Below are positions 47,795 through 55,557 of a stretch of DNA of 64,000 bases, piece by piece. The notes beneath the pieces are model-generated. The model did not search any database. It saw only the letters and a list, made by a program, of their open reading frames with translations, and was not told the DNA's origin. Both the position numbers and the translations under genes were made by a program. Within the stretch, counting starts at the first letter, position 1. The number at the start of each line of letters is the position of its first letter. Source of the stretch: an uncultured Bacilli bacterium (GTDB taxonomy: Bacteria > Bacillota_I > Bacilli_A > RF39 > UBA660); assembly GCA_934096125.1 (NCBI GenBank), contig CAKOLB010000003.1:62001-126000 (forward strand). The letters run 5' to 3'.

Positions 47795-48169
47795 CTATTT
47801 AACTTCGATGTACTTTTTATTTTTATCTTCATCAATTTTATCAACGCTAATTGTTAAAATACCATGTTTAAAGCTAGCATCAATTGTATCTTCATCTATA
47901 TCATCTAAATGAAAACTTCTTTCAATCTTACCATAGCTCTTTCTTTCTCTATGTAAATACTTTTTATTTTCTTCATCATGGTCATTTTTTTCAGCTCTAA
48001 TCACAATATTTCCCTTATTACATTCAACTTTTATATCTTCTTTTTTATATCCAGGAACATCCATTTCAATAAATATCTTATTGTCTTTCTCAAAAATATC
48101 ACACTTCATTTTACTTTCTAAAGATAAATCACTTAACATATCATCAAAAAACATTCTACTAGGTAACAT
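47795..48169 (-). CDS. Small heat shock protein Hsp20
   Basis: 124-residue Hsp20/alpha-crystallin chaperone that holds unfolding proteins. The alpha-crystallin domain spans about residues 30-115: I-F-I-E-M-D-V-P-G-Y-K-K-E-D-I-K-V, R-S-F-H-L-D-D-I-D-E-D-T-I-D-A and the conserved G-I-L-T-I. Three ATGs compete (48181, 48178, 48169); I chose 48169 because AAAGG is too close to the first two. It is a single gene between a CIRCE promoter and its own terminator, so HrcA-controlled heat induction is expected. Confidence 0.92.
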   Translation of the reverse strand: MLPSRMFFDDMLSDLSLESKMKCDIFEKDNKIFIEMDVPGYKKEDIKVECNKGNIVIRAEKNDHDEENKKYLHRERKSYGKIERSFHLDDIDEDTIDASFKHGILTISVDKIDEDKNKKYIEVK

Positions 48170-48259
48170 AAATATCATCATCCTTTCTCAATTAATATTT
48201 CCAAAATTATTATGTTTATACTGGAAAATGTTTTTTCGTTGACTTTCATCAACATCTAT

Positions 48260-48288
48260 AATATATCACCATTCTTAGCACTTGTCAA
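48260..48288 (-). promoter_or_regulatory. Promoter of hsp20
   Basis: On the minus strand TTGACA (48283-48288, inside the CIRCE element) and TATATT (48260-48265), spacer 17 bases. Confidence 0.85.
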
Positions 48289-48301
48289 TACTGAGTGCTA
48301 A
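48275..48301 (-). promoter_or_regulatory. CIRCE operator (HrcA binding site)
   Basis: TTAGCACTT-N9-GAGTGCTAA, one mismatch from the TTAGCACTC-N9-GAGTGCTAA consensus, covering the -35 box of hsp20. Confidence 0.93.
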
Positions 48302-48330
48302 ATTTTATTAAAATAATTAATTAAATAAAG

Positions 48331-48359
48331 TTGCACTTTTATAAGATTTTTGGTATATT
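48331..48359 (+). promoter_or_regulatory. Promoter of tRNA-His
   Basis: TTGCAC at 48331-48336 and TATATT at 48354-48359, spacer 17 bases, ending 12 bases before the tRNA. Confidence 0.75.
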
Positions 48360-48371
48360 ACTATCAGTTAT

Positions 48372-48448
48372 GGCGGAATTGGTGAAGTGGTTAACACGCC
48401 GGATTGTGGCTCCGGTACTCAAGGGTTCGATTCCCTTATTTCGCCCCA
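48372..48448 (+). tRNA. tRNA-His (GTG)
   Basis: 77-base cloverleaf with the extra G-1 paired to C73 required by HisRS, acceptor GCGGAAT/ATTTCGC, anticodon GTG in the loop TTGTGGC, encoded CCA. Confidence 0.95.
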
Positions 48449-48491
48449 TAATAAAAAATTACACATAGCTACGGCGTGTGAAAAAATAGTT

Positions 48492-48526
48492 ATTCATAAT
48501 ACTAAGTGTTATGAATTTTTTTATAG
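48492..48526 (+). terminator. Terminator after tRNA-His
   Basis: ATTCATAA and TTATGAAT stem with a short loop, followed by seven T. It is about 45 bases past the tRNA. The stretch from here to 48666 shows no gene. Confidence 0.8.
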
Positions 48527-48666
48527 TTAAATTCTTCCAAAAGAAATTTTAAGGCAATTTAACAACAATATTTTTATCAATACTATAAGCTAAATTTAAT
48601 AAAAACTAAAACAACATTACCAACCTTAAAAAAGCAGCACTTTATAAAAAAAACATCTTAAGCATA

Positions 48667-49587
48667 TTAAGACATTTCATTTAAATCTACACCTTCAGCA
48701 ACAATCAAATCATTAAATTGTTTTTTAAAATTTTCAATTTCTTTTACCTTTACATCTTCATATATGTTTTTAGCATTACAAACCGCTTTATAAAAATCTT
48801 TAATTGTCACAATTTGACTATTCCTATAAAGTGCATATGTCAAAGCATTTGAAACTATTGTCAAACAAATGTCAGGATACCGACTAGCTACTTCATACAC
48901 TCTTTTATATTCGTCAGTCATTTCCACAATAAAACGCATGATTTTCTCAACAATAAATGGTTGATAGTTAACTTTAACTCCAATTTGTTGTTCAAGCTTT
49001 GGAAGAGTTCCCATTAGTATTTTGACAACAGTATCTTTGTCTGCCTCGAACACATCAATTTTTTGAAATCTTCTTAAAAATGCTCTGTCACGTAAAATAT
49101 ATTGTTCATACTCTTCCGTAGTAGTAGCCCCAATCATTTTAATTTCTCCACGGTCAAGTCCAGCTTTTAACATATTAGCAAAATCAAGCCCACCACTCTT
49201 ATTAACAAGCAAATGGGTTTCATCAATAAAAATTATGGTGTTTTTTCGGCCGGCAAGCTCTTTAACAAGCAAATCAATACGATTTTCGATTTGACCATCA
49301 TTACTTGTTGAACCAATTAAACTTGTGATATTAACCTTGTATAAATCCCAATTCAAAAGAGCATTAGGAACCATGCCTTTTTGAATTCTATAAGCAAGTC
49401 CTTCAACAATCGCAGTTTTTCCTATTCCTGGCTTGCCAACTAAAAGAGCACTTTTTTCAGGAGTAAGAATAGTTAAAATAACTTGTTTAATTTCTTCATC
49501 TCTAGCAATCGCCGGATCGGTTATATATGTTTTTTTAGTTAAATTAATCCCATAACGTTCTAACATAGTTAAAGTTTCATCATGCAT
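48667..49587 (-). CDS. Stand-alone ClpB/ClpA-like AAA+ ATPase module
   Basis: 306-residue protein with a single AAA+ domain like the first ATPase of Clp proteins. It has Walker A G-K-P-G-I-G-K-T, a pore-region equivalent, Walker B I-I-F-I-D-E-T-H, sensor-1 G-A-T-T-T-E-E-Y and the arginine pair [12 protein letters not shown]. The Clp N-domain, second ATPase and ClpP loop are all missing. The ATG at 49587 has GAGGATGAT upstream and a TATAAT near 49607; an earlier frame opening is at 49623. It may load substrates or act with an unidentified partner. Single gene between tRNA-His and tRNA-Leu. Confidence 0.78.
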   Translation of the reverse strand: MHDETLTMLERYGINLTKKTYITDPAIARDEEIKQVILTILTPEKSALLVGKPGIGKTAIVEGLAYRIQKGMVPNALLNWDLYKVNITSLIGSTSNDGQIENRIDLLVKELAGRKNTIIFIDETHLLVNKSGGLDFANMLKAGLDRGEIKMIGATTTEEYEQYILRDRAFLRRFQKIDVFEADKDTVVKILMGTLPKLEQQIGVKVNYQPFIVEKIMRFIVEMTDEYKRVYEVASRYPDICLTIVSNALTYALYRNSQIVTIKDFYKAVCNAKNIYEDVKVKEIENFKKQFNDLIVAEGVDLNEMS

Positions 49588-49644
49588 ACTATCATCCTCA
49601 TCATAATTATACAATAAAAACACGAGAAAAAACAGTAAAAAAGC

Positions 49645-49673
49645 TTGAATTTTATAAAAACATATATTATACT
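49645..49673 (+). promoter_or_regulatory. Promoter of tRNA-Leu
   Basis: TTGAAT at 49645-49650 and TATACT at 49668-49673, spacer 17 bases, divergent from the AAA+ gene. Confidence 0.7.
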
Positions 49674-49704
49674 TATAATGTCTTATTTAGTTAAGACAGT
49701 GCCT

Positions 49705-49793
49705 GCCCAAGTGGCGGAATAGGTAGACGCACAGGACTTAAAATCCTGCGAGTGTTAAAGCTCGTGCCGGTTCGACTCCGGCCTTGGGCACCA
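49705..49793 (+). tRNA. tRNA-Leu (TAA)
   Basis: 89-base class II tRNA with a long variable arm, acceptor GCCCAAG/CTTGGGC, anticodon TAA in the loop CTTAAAA, encoded ACCA. Confidence 0.96.
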
Positions 49794-49830
49794 TTTTTTT
49801 TAAACATTAAACATTGAAACACCGAGAAGA

Positions 49831-49856
49831 AATTTTAAATTTCTTTTTTGTTTGCA
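49831..49856 (+). terminator. Terminator after tRNA-Leu
   Basis: AAGAAATTT and AAATTTCTT pair around a one-base centre and are followed by a T-run. The remainder to 49992 is AT-rich with no gene seen. Confidence 0.6.
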
Positions 49857-49992
49857 TAAATTTACTAATTAAAAATTAAAAGTATCAAAATTCAATCAAT
49901 ACATAAATTAAATAGATAGTAAAGATAAAAGTAGCTTTTAAAATTGAGCAAAAAAAAACACTGCAAAATATACAATGAATATTCAACAAAAA

Positions 49993-50068
49993 TGGCGCCC
50001 GATGTAGGACTCGAACCTACGACCTAACGGTTAACAGCCGTGCGCTCTACCGACTGAGCTAATCGGGC
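49993..50068 (-). tRNA. tRNA-Asn (GTT)
   Basis: 76-base cloverleaf, acceptor GCCCGAT/ATCGGGC, anticodon GTT in the loop CTGTTAA, encoded GCCA. Last gene of the minus-strand cluster. Confidence 0.95.
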
Positions 50069-50099
50069 AAAAAAGCCAAATGGCTTATAGTAGTTCTAA

Positions 50100-50175
<76 letters not shown>

Positions 50176-50179
50176 AAAA

Positions 50180-50256
50180 TGGCGGTTCGTACGGGATTTG
50201 AACCCGTGATCTCTTGCGTGACAGGCAAGCGTGATAGGCCTCTACACTAACGAACC
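50180..50256 (-). tRNA. tRNA-Asp (GTC)
   Basis: 77-base cloverleaf, acceptor GGTTCGT/ACGAACC, anticodon GTC in the loop CTGTCAC, encoded GCCA. Confidence 0.95.
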
Positions 50257-50258
50257 AT

Positions 50259-50335
<77 letters not shown>

Positions 50336-50344
50336 ATAATCTAT

Positions 50345-50437
50345 TGGCGGAGGAAAAGGGATTCGAACCCCTGCGCCGATTGCTCGACCTGTCGGTTTTC
50401 AAGACCGATCCCTTCAGCCGGACTTGGGTATTCCTCC
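50345..50437 (-). tRNA. tRNA-Ser (TGA)
   Basis: 93-base class II tRNA with a long variable arm, acceptor GGAGGAA, anticodon TGA in the loop CTTGAAA, discriminator G and encoded CCA. First gene of the cluster. Confidence 0.95.
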
Positions 50438-50462
50438 ATTTATATTTTTCCAACGCATTTAG

Positions 50463-50491
50463 ATTATAACAAATCAAATAAGCGCTGTCAA
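50463..50491 (-). promoter_or_regulatory. Promoter of the Ser-fMet-Asp-Phe-Asn tRNA cluster
   Basis: On the minus strand perfect TTGACA (50486-50491) and TATAAT (50463-50468), spacer 17 bases, 26 bases before tRNA-Ser. The best consensus promoter in the window. Confidence 0.95.
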
Positions 50492-50661
50492 CCAGTATTT
50501 AAAATGTTATTTCAAAAACTCGAATAAATTAATAAAATTGATAATAATTACTATACATATTTCCAAACATCAGTTAATATAGAAGAGAAGCAAAAATATT
50601 AATCGTAAAAGAAAGGATGAATCACTCTAATAGAATTAACATTTTCTAAGATTGATTACGT

Positions 50662-50895
50662 GTGAAAAAAATGAACGAAAAAATCAAATTAATTATTAAT
50701 GAAATAAAACCGTATTTAAATATGGACGGTGGGGATATTGAATTCATCAAATATGAAGATAACTATTTATACGTAAGATTAAGCGGAGCTTGTAGCGCAT
50801 GTATGTATCAAGACCAAACAATTAACGAAAACATTTATAATTACTTCAAAAATCAAATTCCAGAACTAAAAGGCATTATCAACGTTGAACTATAA
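50662..50895 (+). CDS. NifU C-terminal domain (Nfu-type) Fe-S protein
   Basis: 77-residue stand-alone Nfu domain, which carries and delivers a Fe-S cluster. The signature G-x-C-x2-C is present as S-G-A-C-S-A-C-M-Y-Q-D-Q-T-I, preceded by the domain's N-M-D-G-G-D-I-E-F. The GTG at 50662 and an ATG at 50671 both lack a visible ribosome site. A 10-codon frame lies just upstream at 50617-50649. It complements the SUF genes elsewhere in the window. It is one of few plus-strand protein genes and converges with the YutH-like gene, overlapping its end by six bases. Confidence 0.88.
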   Translation: MKKMNEKIKLIINEIKPYLNMDGGDIEFIKYEDNYLYVRLSGACSACMYQDQTINENIYNYFKNQIPELKGIINVEL

Positions 50896-51801
50896 AAAGC
50901 CAAATTTTTCTAGCGGAGCATATTTAGATATTTCTTGATATGCTTTTTTCAAAAATTTTTCATACCCATCAACACAATTTATAATTTTAACCAAATGTTC
51001 TTCTTCCCCTTTATTATTTACAACATTATCAAAAATATCAAAATAAAAGCTTGGATAAAGAAGACGAGCAAAAAGCAAATGATACTCATACAAATTTAAC
51101 TTTTGAATACGCAAAAATATAATTAACTCTTCCATCGCATCATTTGGTGAACACAAAAACTCATACTTCAAATATTCAGCTACATCTCTTACTCCAACAT
51201 CAAATATAAAGGAAAGCGGATTTAAATAGTTTAATTTATAATTTGGAAAGAAAACTCGGCGATGTGATAAACAAATTTTGGGAGCAAACATACCATAATG
51301 AGCATCAGCTATATTTACATAACTAATAGCCATTTCTGTTAAACCCGCAAAATAGCAAAAGGAATTAATAATAACTTTTTTCTCCAAACATAACTCATTC
51401 ACTTGACTTTCTACAAAATCAAGCTTTTTTGTCCACAAAAATCCCCATTTATTTCGATACAACCTAGAATTATCAGCTGTAACCATCAAATTATCATTTA
51501 GCTTTATAATATCAAATATATCATACGTTTCGTTTGCATGAAAAATTTTTAAAAGCACATAATTATATCCAGCCACACCAGTCAAATAACTTTGCTTCTT
51601 ATTTTGAACAAATTCATTAACACTTATCCCTTTTCCTTTTAATTCTAAAATAACAGCGCATAAATCCTCAAGTTCATCCAAACTACGGTTATAAAAAGTA
51701 AATACATAATCACAGTTGCCAGCTTTAAAATAATACTTATCATTTTTTTCTTTATAATCTTCTACTAATAAATCATAATAAAATTCTATAGTCTCCTTCA
51801 T
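50890..51801 (-). CDS. Spore coat-associated YutH/CotS-like kinase-fold protein
   Basis: 303-residue protein starting at the ATG at 51801, since a terminator for the upstream gene covers the earlier part of the frame. It has the reduced aminoglycoside-phosphotransferase look of YutH/CotS: a beta-rich N-lobe, then L-S-H-R-R-V in place of the catalytic loop, and N-P-L-S-F-I-F-D-V-G-V-R-D-V-A-E-Y-L-K in place of the D-F-G part. In Bacillus yutH lies close to yutD and yunB, as here. TAATAAT precedes the start with little leader. The name is inferred from motifs and synteny. Confidence 0.65.
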   Translation of the reverse strand: MKETIEFYYDLLVEDYKEKNDKYYFKAGNCDYVFTFYNRSLDELEDLCAVILELKGKGISVNEFVQNKKQSYLTGVAGYNYVLLKIFHANETYDIFDIIKLNDNLMVTADNSRLYRNKWGFLWTKKLDFVESQVNELCLEKKVIINSFCYFAGLTEMAISYVNIADAHYGMFAPKICLSHRRVFFPNYKLNYLNPLSFIFDVGVRDVAEYLKYEFLCSPNDAMEELIIFLRIQKLNLYEYHLLFARLLYPSFYFDIFDNVVNNKGEEEHLVKIINCVDGYEKFLKKAYQEISKYAPLEKFGFL

Positions 51802-51814
51802 ATTATTACTATAT

Positions 51815-51844
51815 AAAAAAAAGAGAAATAAATTCCTATTTCTC
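51815..51844 (-). terminator. Terminator after the 223-residue protein gene
   Basis: On the minus strand GAGAAATA-GGAATT-TATTTCTC is followed by eight T. The stop codon at 51836 lies inside the stem. Confidence 0.88.
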
Positions 51845-52498
51845 ACTAAATTTAGCTACTAAAGCATCAAACATATTTTCACAAGCTTTCATAAACGCTT
51901 CTTTATCTGCTGTAAAATCTTTAACTGAAGATGTAGTTTCATTATTTGAAGTCACTTTCTCATTCGCCATTGGATTAAAAACATTGACATTGTTTACATC
52001 CGGCATAGGATTATTCATATTTGAAGCAGTAGCGGGAGCCGCTTGTTTTATAGTAGGACTAACAAAAGTAGATGGTTGCACCGGGCTTACCGGAGCTTGT
52101 TCTGCGCTAGTGCCAACATTTAAACCAGACGTACCCATATCATTTTGACTTCCAAGAGGCTTATAATTATTTTTAAGCGATTCAAAAGATGCAAGTGGCA
52201 AAGTTAATTGTCTAAAGAACATATCTTCCGCTCCAACCATATCCGGCACGCTTACATAATCAATAGCATTTCCAGCTATAATCATTCTAAGAGCTTCTTT
52301 AACACTAGTCCACTCACTATCAGATATCATAGACAAAGTATTATTAGCAAGTTTAGTCACTAAAATAATTGGCAATCCCATTGACCCATTCATTTCATTA
52401 TCAAAAACAACATATTGAGCACCATTGTTTGTAAAAGCTGTTATTAAAGGTTTTTCTAAACTAGACCCCGACATTAAATTAATTTTAATCTTATTCAC
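51836..52498 (-). CDS. Hypothetical protein with disordered linker
   Basis: 220-residue protein. A folded N-terminal part (about residues 1-110) with hydrophobic strands (Q-Y-V-V-F-D-N, P-I-I-L-V-T-K-L) is followed by a Pro/Ser/Asn/Thr-rich linker (about 115-185) and a short C-terminal helix (F-M-K-A-C-E-N-M-F-D-A-L). It has no signal peptide. I chose the GTG at 52498 with AAGGA eight bases before it; a TTG at 52507 is the alternative. No family recognised. It may bind a partner through the end helix. Last gene of the yunB-yutD transcript. Confidence 0.5.
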   Translation of the reverse strand: MNKIKINLMSGSSLEKPLITAFTNNGAQYVVFDNEMNGSMGLPIILVTKLANNTLSMISDSEWTSVKEALRMIIAGNAIDYVSVPDMVGAEDMFFRQLTLPLASFESLKNNYKPLGSQNDMGTSGLNVGTSAEQAPVSPVQPSTFVSPTIKQAAPATASNMNNPMPDVNNVNVFNPMANEKVTSNNETTSSVKDFTADKEAFMKACENMFDALVAKFSEK

Positions 52499-52543
52499 AC
52501 ATATCAATCCTTCCCTAATCTACTATAAAGTATAACAAACAAA

Positions 52544-52828
52544 TCATTTTTTTTCAATCATCTTTTGTAAAATAAAATAACGACAACCATAAGCACAATA
52601 CTTACTTATATATTCACTTACATTTGCATAATCATTTATAGTTTTATAACCCTCATTATTCTTATTATTAAATCCTTTTAATCGAAGTTTTCCATAAGCA
52701 TAATCGCCAAGAACATAATCAAATTTTTCAAAATAATCAGTTAACTTTTCAAGCAGTTCTTCTTCATTAAAAGCATCTCGGTAATTTTTAACTAATAAAT
52801 ATTTTTTCCCATTTATAACATAATTCAT
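52544..52828 (-). CDS. yutD: YutD-like protein (DUF1027)
   Basis: 94-residue YutD family protein. Conserved parts are F-D-Y-V-L-G-D-Y-A-Y-G-K-L-R-L-K-G-F and Y-C-A-Y-G-C-R-Y-F-I-L-Q-K, which match the family's Y-D-Y-I-V-G-D and Y-C-N-x-G-C pattern. Biochemical role unknown. In Bacillus it lies in the same yut-yun neighbourhood as yunB and yutH, as here. GGGTGA precedes the ATG. It follows the tail-anchored protein by 12 bases. Confidence 0.8.
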   Translation of the reverse strand: MNYVINGKKYLLVKNYRDAFNEEELLEKLTDYFEKFDYVLGDYAYGKLRLKGFNNKNNEGYKTINDYANVSEYISKYCAYGCRYFILQKMIEKK

Positions 52829-52840
52829 AACTTCACCCGA

Positions 52841-53668
52841 TTAAACTAAAATCATGGCTACAACCAAAATAATCATGACAACTGTACATATCACACTTAA
52901 AACAAGCAAGATATCAACGTAACCATTTCCAGATGTTACAGCATTCTTCTCTTTATCCAGTGCATTTAAAGCTTTATCGAGCAAATACTCCTTATTAATC
53001 GCATTTTCTCTAATTCCAAAATAATCATAAACTTCAGAGTTAACATTTGCTAAATCTGTATCACTCATTTTGGCCAAATTATCCATACTATAATTCAAAA
53101 TCTCATAAGCTTTGACATTTAAATAATGTTTTTCTTTTGATTTAATTACTTTAACATTATTTTTCATTTGTTCCCTAAAATATCTATCAACTTCCATAAC
53201 ATCTACAGCCGTCAAAAAATTATAGGACACCCGAAGTGGATCTTTAGAATAAGGAGTATACAGCAAATCATAAAATACATTTAACTCTTCTTTTGAAATA
53301 GTATAATTAAGTTTCTTTTTGATAAACATATCAACTAACTCTTTTTGAATTAAAACAAAATATGGATTCTTCTCTTTTATTTGACTAGTTTCATTTTTCT
53401 TTTCAATTTCTTCATATAACTCTAAATCCGATAAAAATACATTGACATCAATTTTACTATAACCATACTTGGCAAGGTTATCTTTAAACAGTTCTGCATC
53501 ACCAATTATCATCGGATTTATAACGTCAAGTTCACTGTAAATAGAAATTAAAGCACGAATAACCACGACTAAAAAAGAATTATACATAACTCCCTTGACA
53601 TCATCACAACTGCTTAAATAATCGTTTACTCCCTTCGTAAACGCGGTATTGATGAATCCTTTATCCAT
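52841..53668 (-). CDS. Hypothetical tail-anchored protein
   Basis: 275-residue protein, mostly helical and charged, with one hydrophobic segment at the very C-terminus (about residues 252-274), so the body is probably cytoplasmic and the end sits in the membrane. No motif recognised. Blocks such as N-P-Y-F-V-L-I-Q-K-E-L-V-D-M-F and R-V-S-Y-N-F-L-T-A-V-D-V-M-E may be useful for searches. AGGTGAG precedes the ATG. It is in the yunB-yutD run, so a link to sporulation or the envelope is possible. Confidence 0.5.
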   Translation of the reverse strand: MDKGFINTAFTKGVNDYLSSCDDVKGVMYNSFLVVVIRALISIYSELDVINPMIIGDAELFKDNLAKYGYSKIDVNVFLSDLELYEEIEKKNETSQIKEKNPYFVLIQKELVDMFIKKKLNYTISKEELNVFYDLLYTPYSKDPLRVSYNFLTAVDVMEVDRYFREQMKNNVKVIKSKEKHYLNVKAYEILNYSMDNLAKMSDTDLANVNSEVYDYFGIRENAINKEYLLDKALNALDKEKNAVTSGNGYVDILLVLSVICTVVMIILVVAMILV

Positions 53669-53705
53669 TACTTTATCTCACCTATTTTAGATTATAACAT
53701 AGAAC

Positions 53706-54434
53706 TTATTCTAAGGGAATAGAGAAATCGGAACTTTTTTGCACTAAACCTGCTCCATAAACATTTGGGACTTTTCCATTAATTACCGTGGATGCAACTA
53801 AAACGTTGTAATCAATAACATTTTCGCTTTTATTAAGGGCACTTACTAAATTAGTCGTTATTTTAACTGTAATATAAACTTCCACCATCGCATTGTTTAA
53901 CCCATAATCTTTAATTTCCGTTCTAATATTAGTCAAAATAGCCCCAACAAATTTAACAGGTATGCAAATTTTTGGTCCCAAGCTTGCAAATAATACGGAA
54001 GATGAAGAGAAAAATACAGGAACTTTTAAAGCAATCCCTTCCGGATAATTTACTATGGTAGAATTTTTATAGCTTTTATTTTTCCCACTTTCTAAAGTTT
54101 GAATTTCCTCATACAAAACATCAGTCACTTCTTCTAAAGCCTCATAAACTTTGGCAAAATCATAACTAGCAGAGACTATCTCCCCCTCATTGTTATATTT
54201 TACAGAAAGCAAATTATCAAATAAGTTTGAATTTAAAGTCTTCACCCCAATGCTTTGACTTAAAAAAGCTTCCATCGCTTCTTCAAGTCTTAAATTAGCA
54301 TAATCCACAACTTTTTTAGACACTTTATTTACATAAACTCGAACAAACAAAGATGTAAAAAAAAATATCAAAATTCCGCCCACAATAAGTACTTTTGATA
54401 TTTTCCACTTTTTTTTCACTTTAAATTTTTTCAT
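53706..54434 (-). CDS. yunB: Sporulation protein YunB
   Basis: 242-residue YunB family protein, a membrane-bound protein made in the Bacillus mother cell during sporulation; molecular role unknown. It has one N-terminal membrane helix (about residues 13-32) and an exported beta-rich part. Typical segments are A-N-L-R-L-E-E-A-M-E-A-F-L, the G-I-A-L-K-V-P-V-F-F-S-S-S-S-V-L-F-A-S-L-G-P-K-I and the V-P-N-V-Y-G near the end. A 14-base perfect palindrome lies just upstream at 54440. No strong ribosome site is visible. Confidence 0.85.
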   Translation of the reverse strand: MKKFKVKKKWKISKVLIVGGILIFFFTSLFVRVYVNKVSKKVVDYANLRLEEAMEAFLSQSIGVKTLNSNLFDNLLSVKYNNEGEIVSASYDFAKVYEALEEVTDVLYEEIQTLESGKNKSYKNSTIVNYPEGIALKVPVFFSSSSVLFASLGPKICIPVKFVGAILTNIRTEIKDYGLNNAMVEVYITVKITTNLVSALNKSENVIDYNVLVASTVINGKVPNVYGAGLVQKSSDFSIPLE

Positions 54435-54439
54435 ATTAA

Positions 54440-54453
54440 ATAATACGTATTAT
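54440..54453. repeat. 14-base perfect palindrome upstream of yunB
   Basis: ATAATACGTATTAT, centred six bases before the yunB start and covering the stop of the preceding gene. It could be an operator or a chance AT-rich palindrome. Confidence 0.5.
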
Positions 54454-55217
54454 ATTTTCAAAAATGACTTGATAAAAAGGGCTAAACCTCCCACAAAAAT
54501 TACAATAACTAGTCCAATTAATATTTTAACACCTATATTTAGTTTATCATCATCAACAAAATCGGTATTATTCTCATCTTCAAAATCACTTTTTTTAAAT
54601 ACACTAGTGGCATAAAAAGAATTATCTAAATTTTCTTCTTTCACTTTATCTATTTCTACAATACCACTTTCTTTAGCGCTTTCAATTTCTTCATGATTGA
54701 TACCCTCAAATACTTGAGTATCATCTCCTATAATGTCACTGAATAAATCTATCGCATCTTGTTCAGTAGCGGCAGCATCATCAAGAGGTTCTTCAAAATT
54801 TTCTTTTTCCTCTTTTTTATCTACCTCAATATTTAAATTATTAAGGATATCAAACTGAGTATTACGTAATTTTTTTGCCCTAACTTTTTCGTAGCTTTCC
54901 TCTTGTTCATCTCGAGCTTTTTCAAGAACTTTGCCTAAGTCATACTCTTTTGTTGGTTCAAGCTGAGGTATTTCCTTTTCTTCCTCTTCTTCAAGTCTTA
55001 TACTCTTTCTTTTAATATTTGAATTATATCTTGTATCCAAAATCTTTCTAATCTTTTCTATATCTATATTGTCCTCTTGATTTCCAATGACTGTTGCATT
55101 GCTATGAACATCAAAATTTTCAATACTTTCCTCGTTAATTTTTTTGTATAACAGATTATTTTTAGATACTCTTGACATAGTATCTTCTTCATTATACTTA
55201 TTCATTCTCGTATCCAT
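54450..55217 (-). CDS. Hypothetical acidic protein with C-terminal membrane anchor
   Basis: 255-residue protein. Residues 1-225 are hydrophilic, very rich in Glu, Asp and Lys (runs such as E-E-E-E-E-K-E-I-P) and likely disordered or coiled coil; one hydrophobic helix is near the end (about residues 229-250). The membrane orientation suggests a cytoplasmic scaffold. AGAGGTAG precedes the ATG. It is the first gene of the run to yunB. No family recognised. Confidence 0.5.
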   Translation of the reverse strand: MDTRMNKYNEEDTMSRVSKNNLLYKKINEESIENFDVHSNATVIGNQEDNIDIEKIRKILDTRYNSNIKRKSIRLEEEEEKEIPQLEPTKEYDLGKVLEKARDEQEESYEKVRAKKLRNTQFDILNNLNIEVDKKEEKENFEEPLDDAAATEQDAIDLFSDIIGDDTQVFEGINHEEIESAKESGIVEIDKVKEENLDNSFYATSVFKKSDFEDENNTDFVDDDKLNIGVKILIGLVIVIFVGGLALFIKSFLKI

Positions 55218-55326
55218 AACACTACCTCTTACTATGATAATAAACTAAAAAGGTATTTTTTTCAACCGGTTTAATTGATTTTCTTAAAACATTTTAATAT
55301 AATTAAAACTGGAAGGAGAACTTTAC

Positions 55327-55524
55327 ATGAAAAAAATAACTGTTAATGAAAACTGCATCGGGTGCGGTATGTGTGTTGCTATTGACCCTGAACATTTCGA
55401 TATCATCGATGGCCTATCTTGTGTTATAAGCGAGAAGAACTTAGATACTGCTGAACTAGAAAATGCTATTACTTCTTGTCCTACAAGTGCCATAGTATTA
55501 GATGATGAAAAGGAAAAAGAGTAG
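55327..55524 (+). CDS. Small [4Fe-4S] ferredoxin
   Basis: 65-residue single-cluster ferredoxin, an electron carrier. The cluster ligands are C-I-G-C-G-M-C near residues 10-16 and C-P-T at about 51-53; the second set of four cysteines of clostridial ferredoxins is absent, as in the Bacillus Fer type. It is strongly acidic at the C-terminus. GGAAGGAG lies before the ATG. Single plus-strand gene, converging with rluB. It may supply electrons to reductive enzymes; no partner adjoins it. Confidence 0.93.
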   Translation: MKKITVNENCIGCGMCVAIDPEHFDIIDGLSCVISEKNLDTAELENAITSCPTSAIVLDDEKEKE

Positions 55525-55557
55525 ATTGCTTAAACCCAATTCTAACTCTTTTTTTGT
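55514..55557. terminator. Bidirectional terminator between ferredoxin and rluB
   Basis: AAAAAGAGTAGA and TCTAACTCTTTTT pair with one bulge, with T-runs on both strands. It includes the ends of both convergent genes. Confidence 0.8.
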
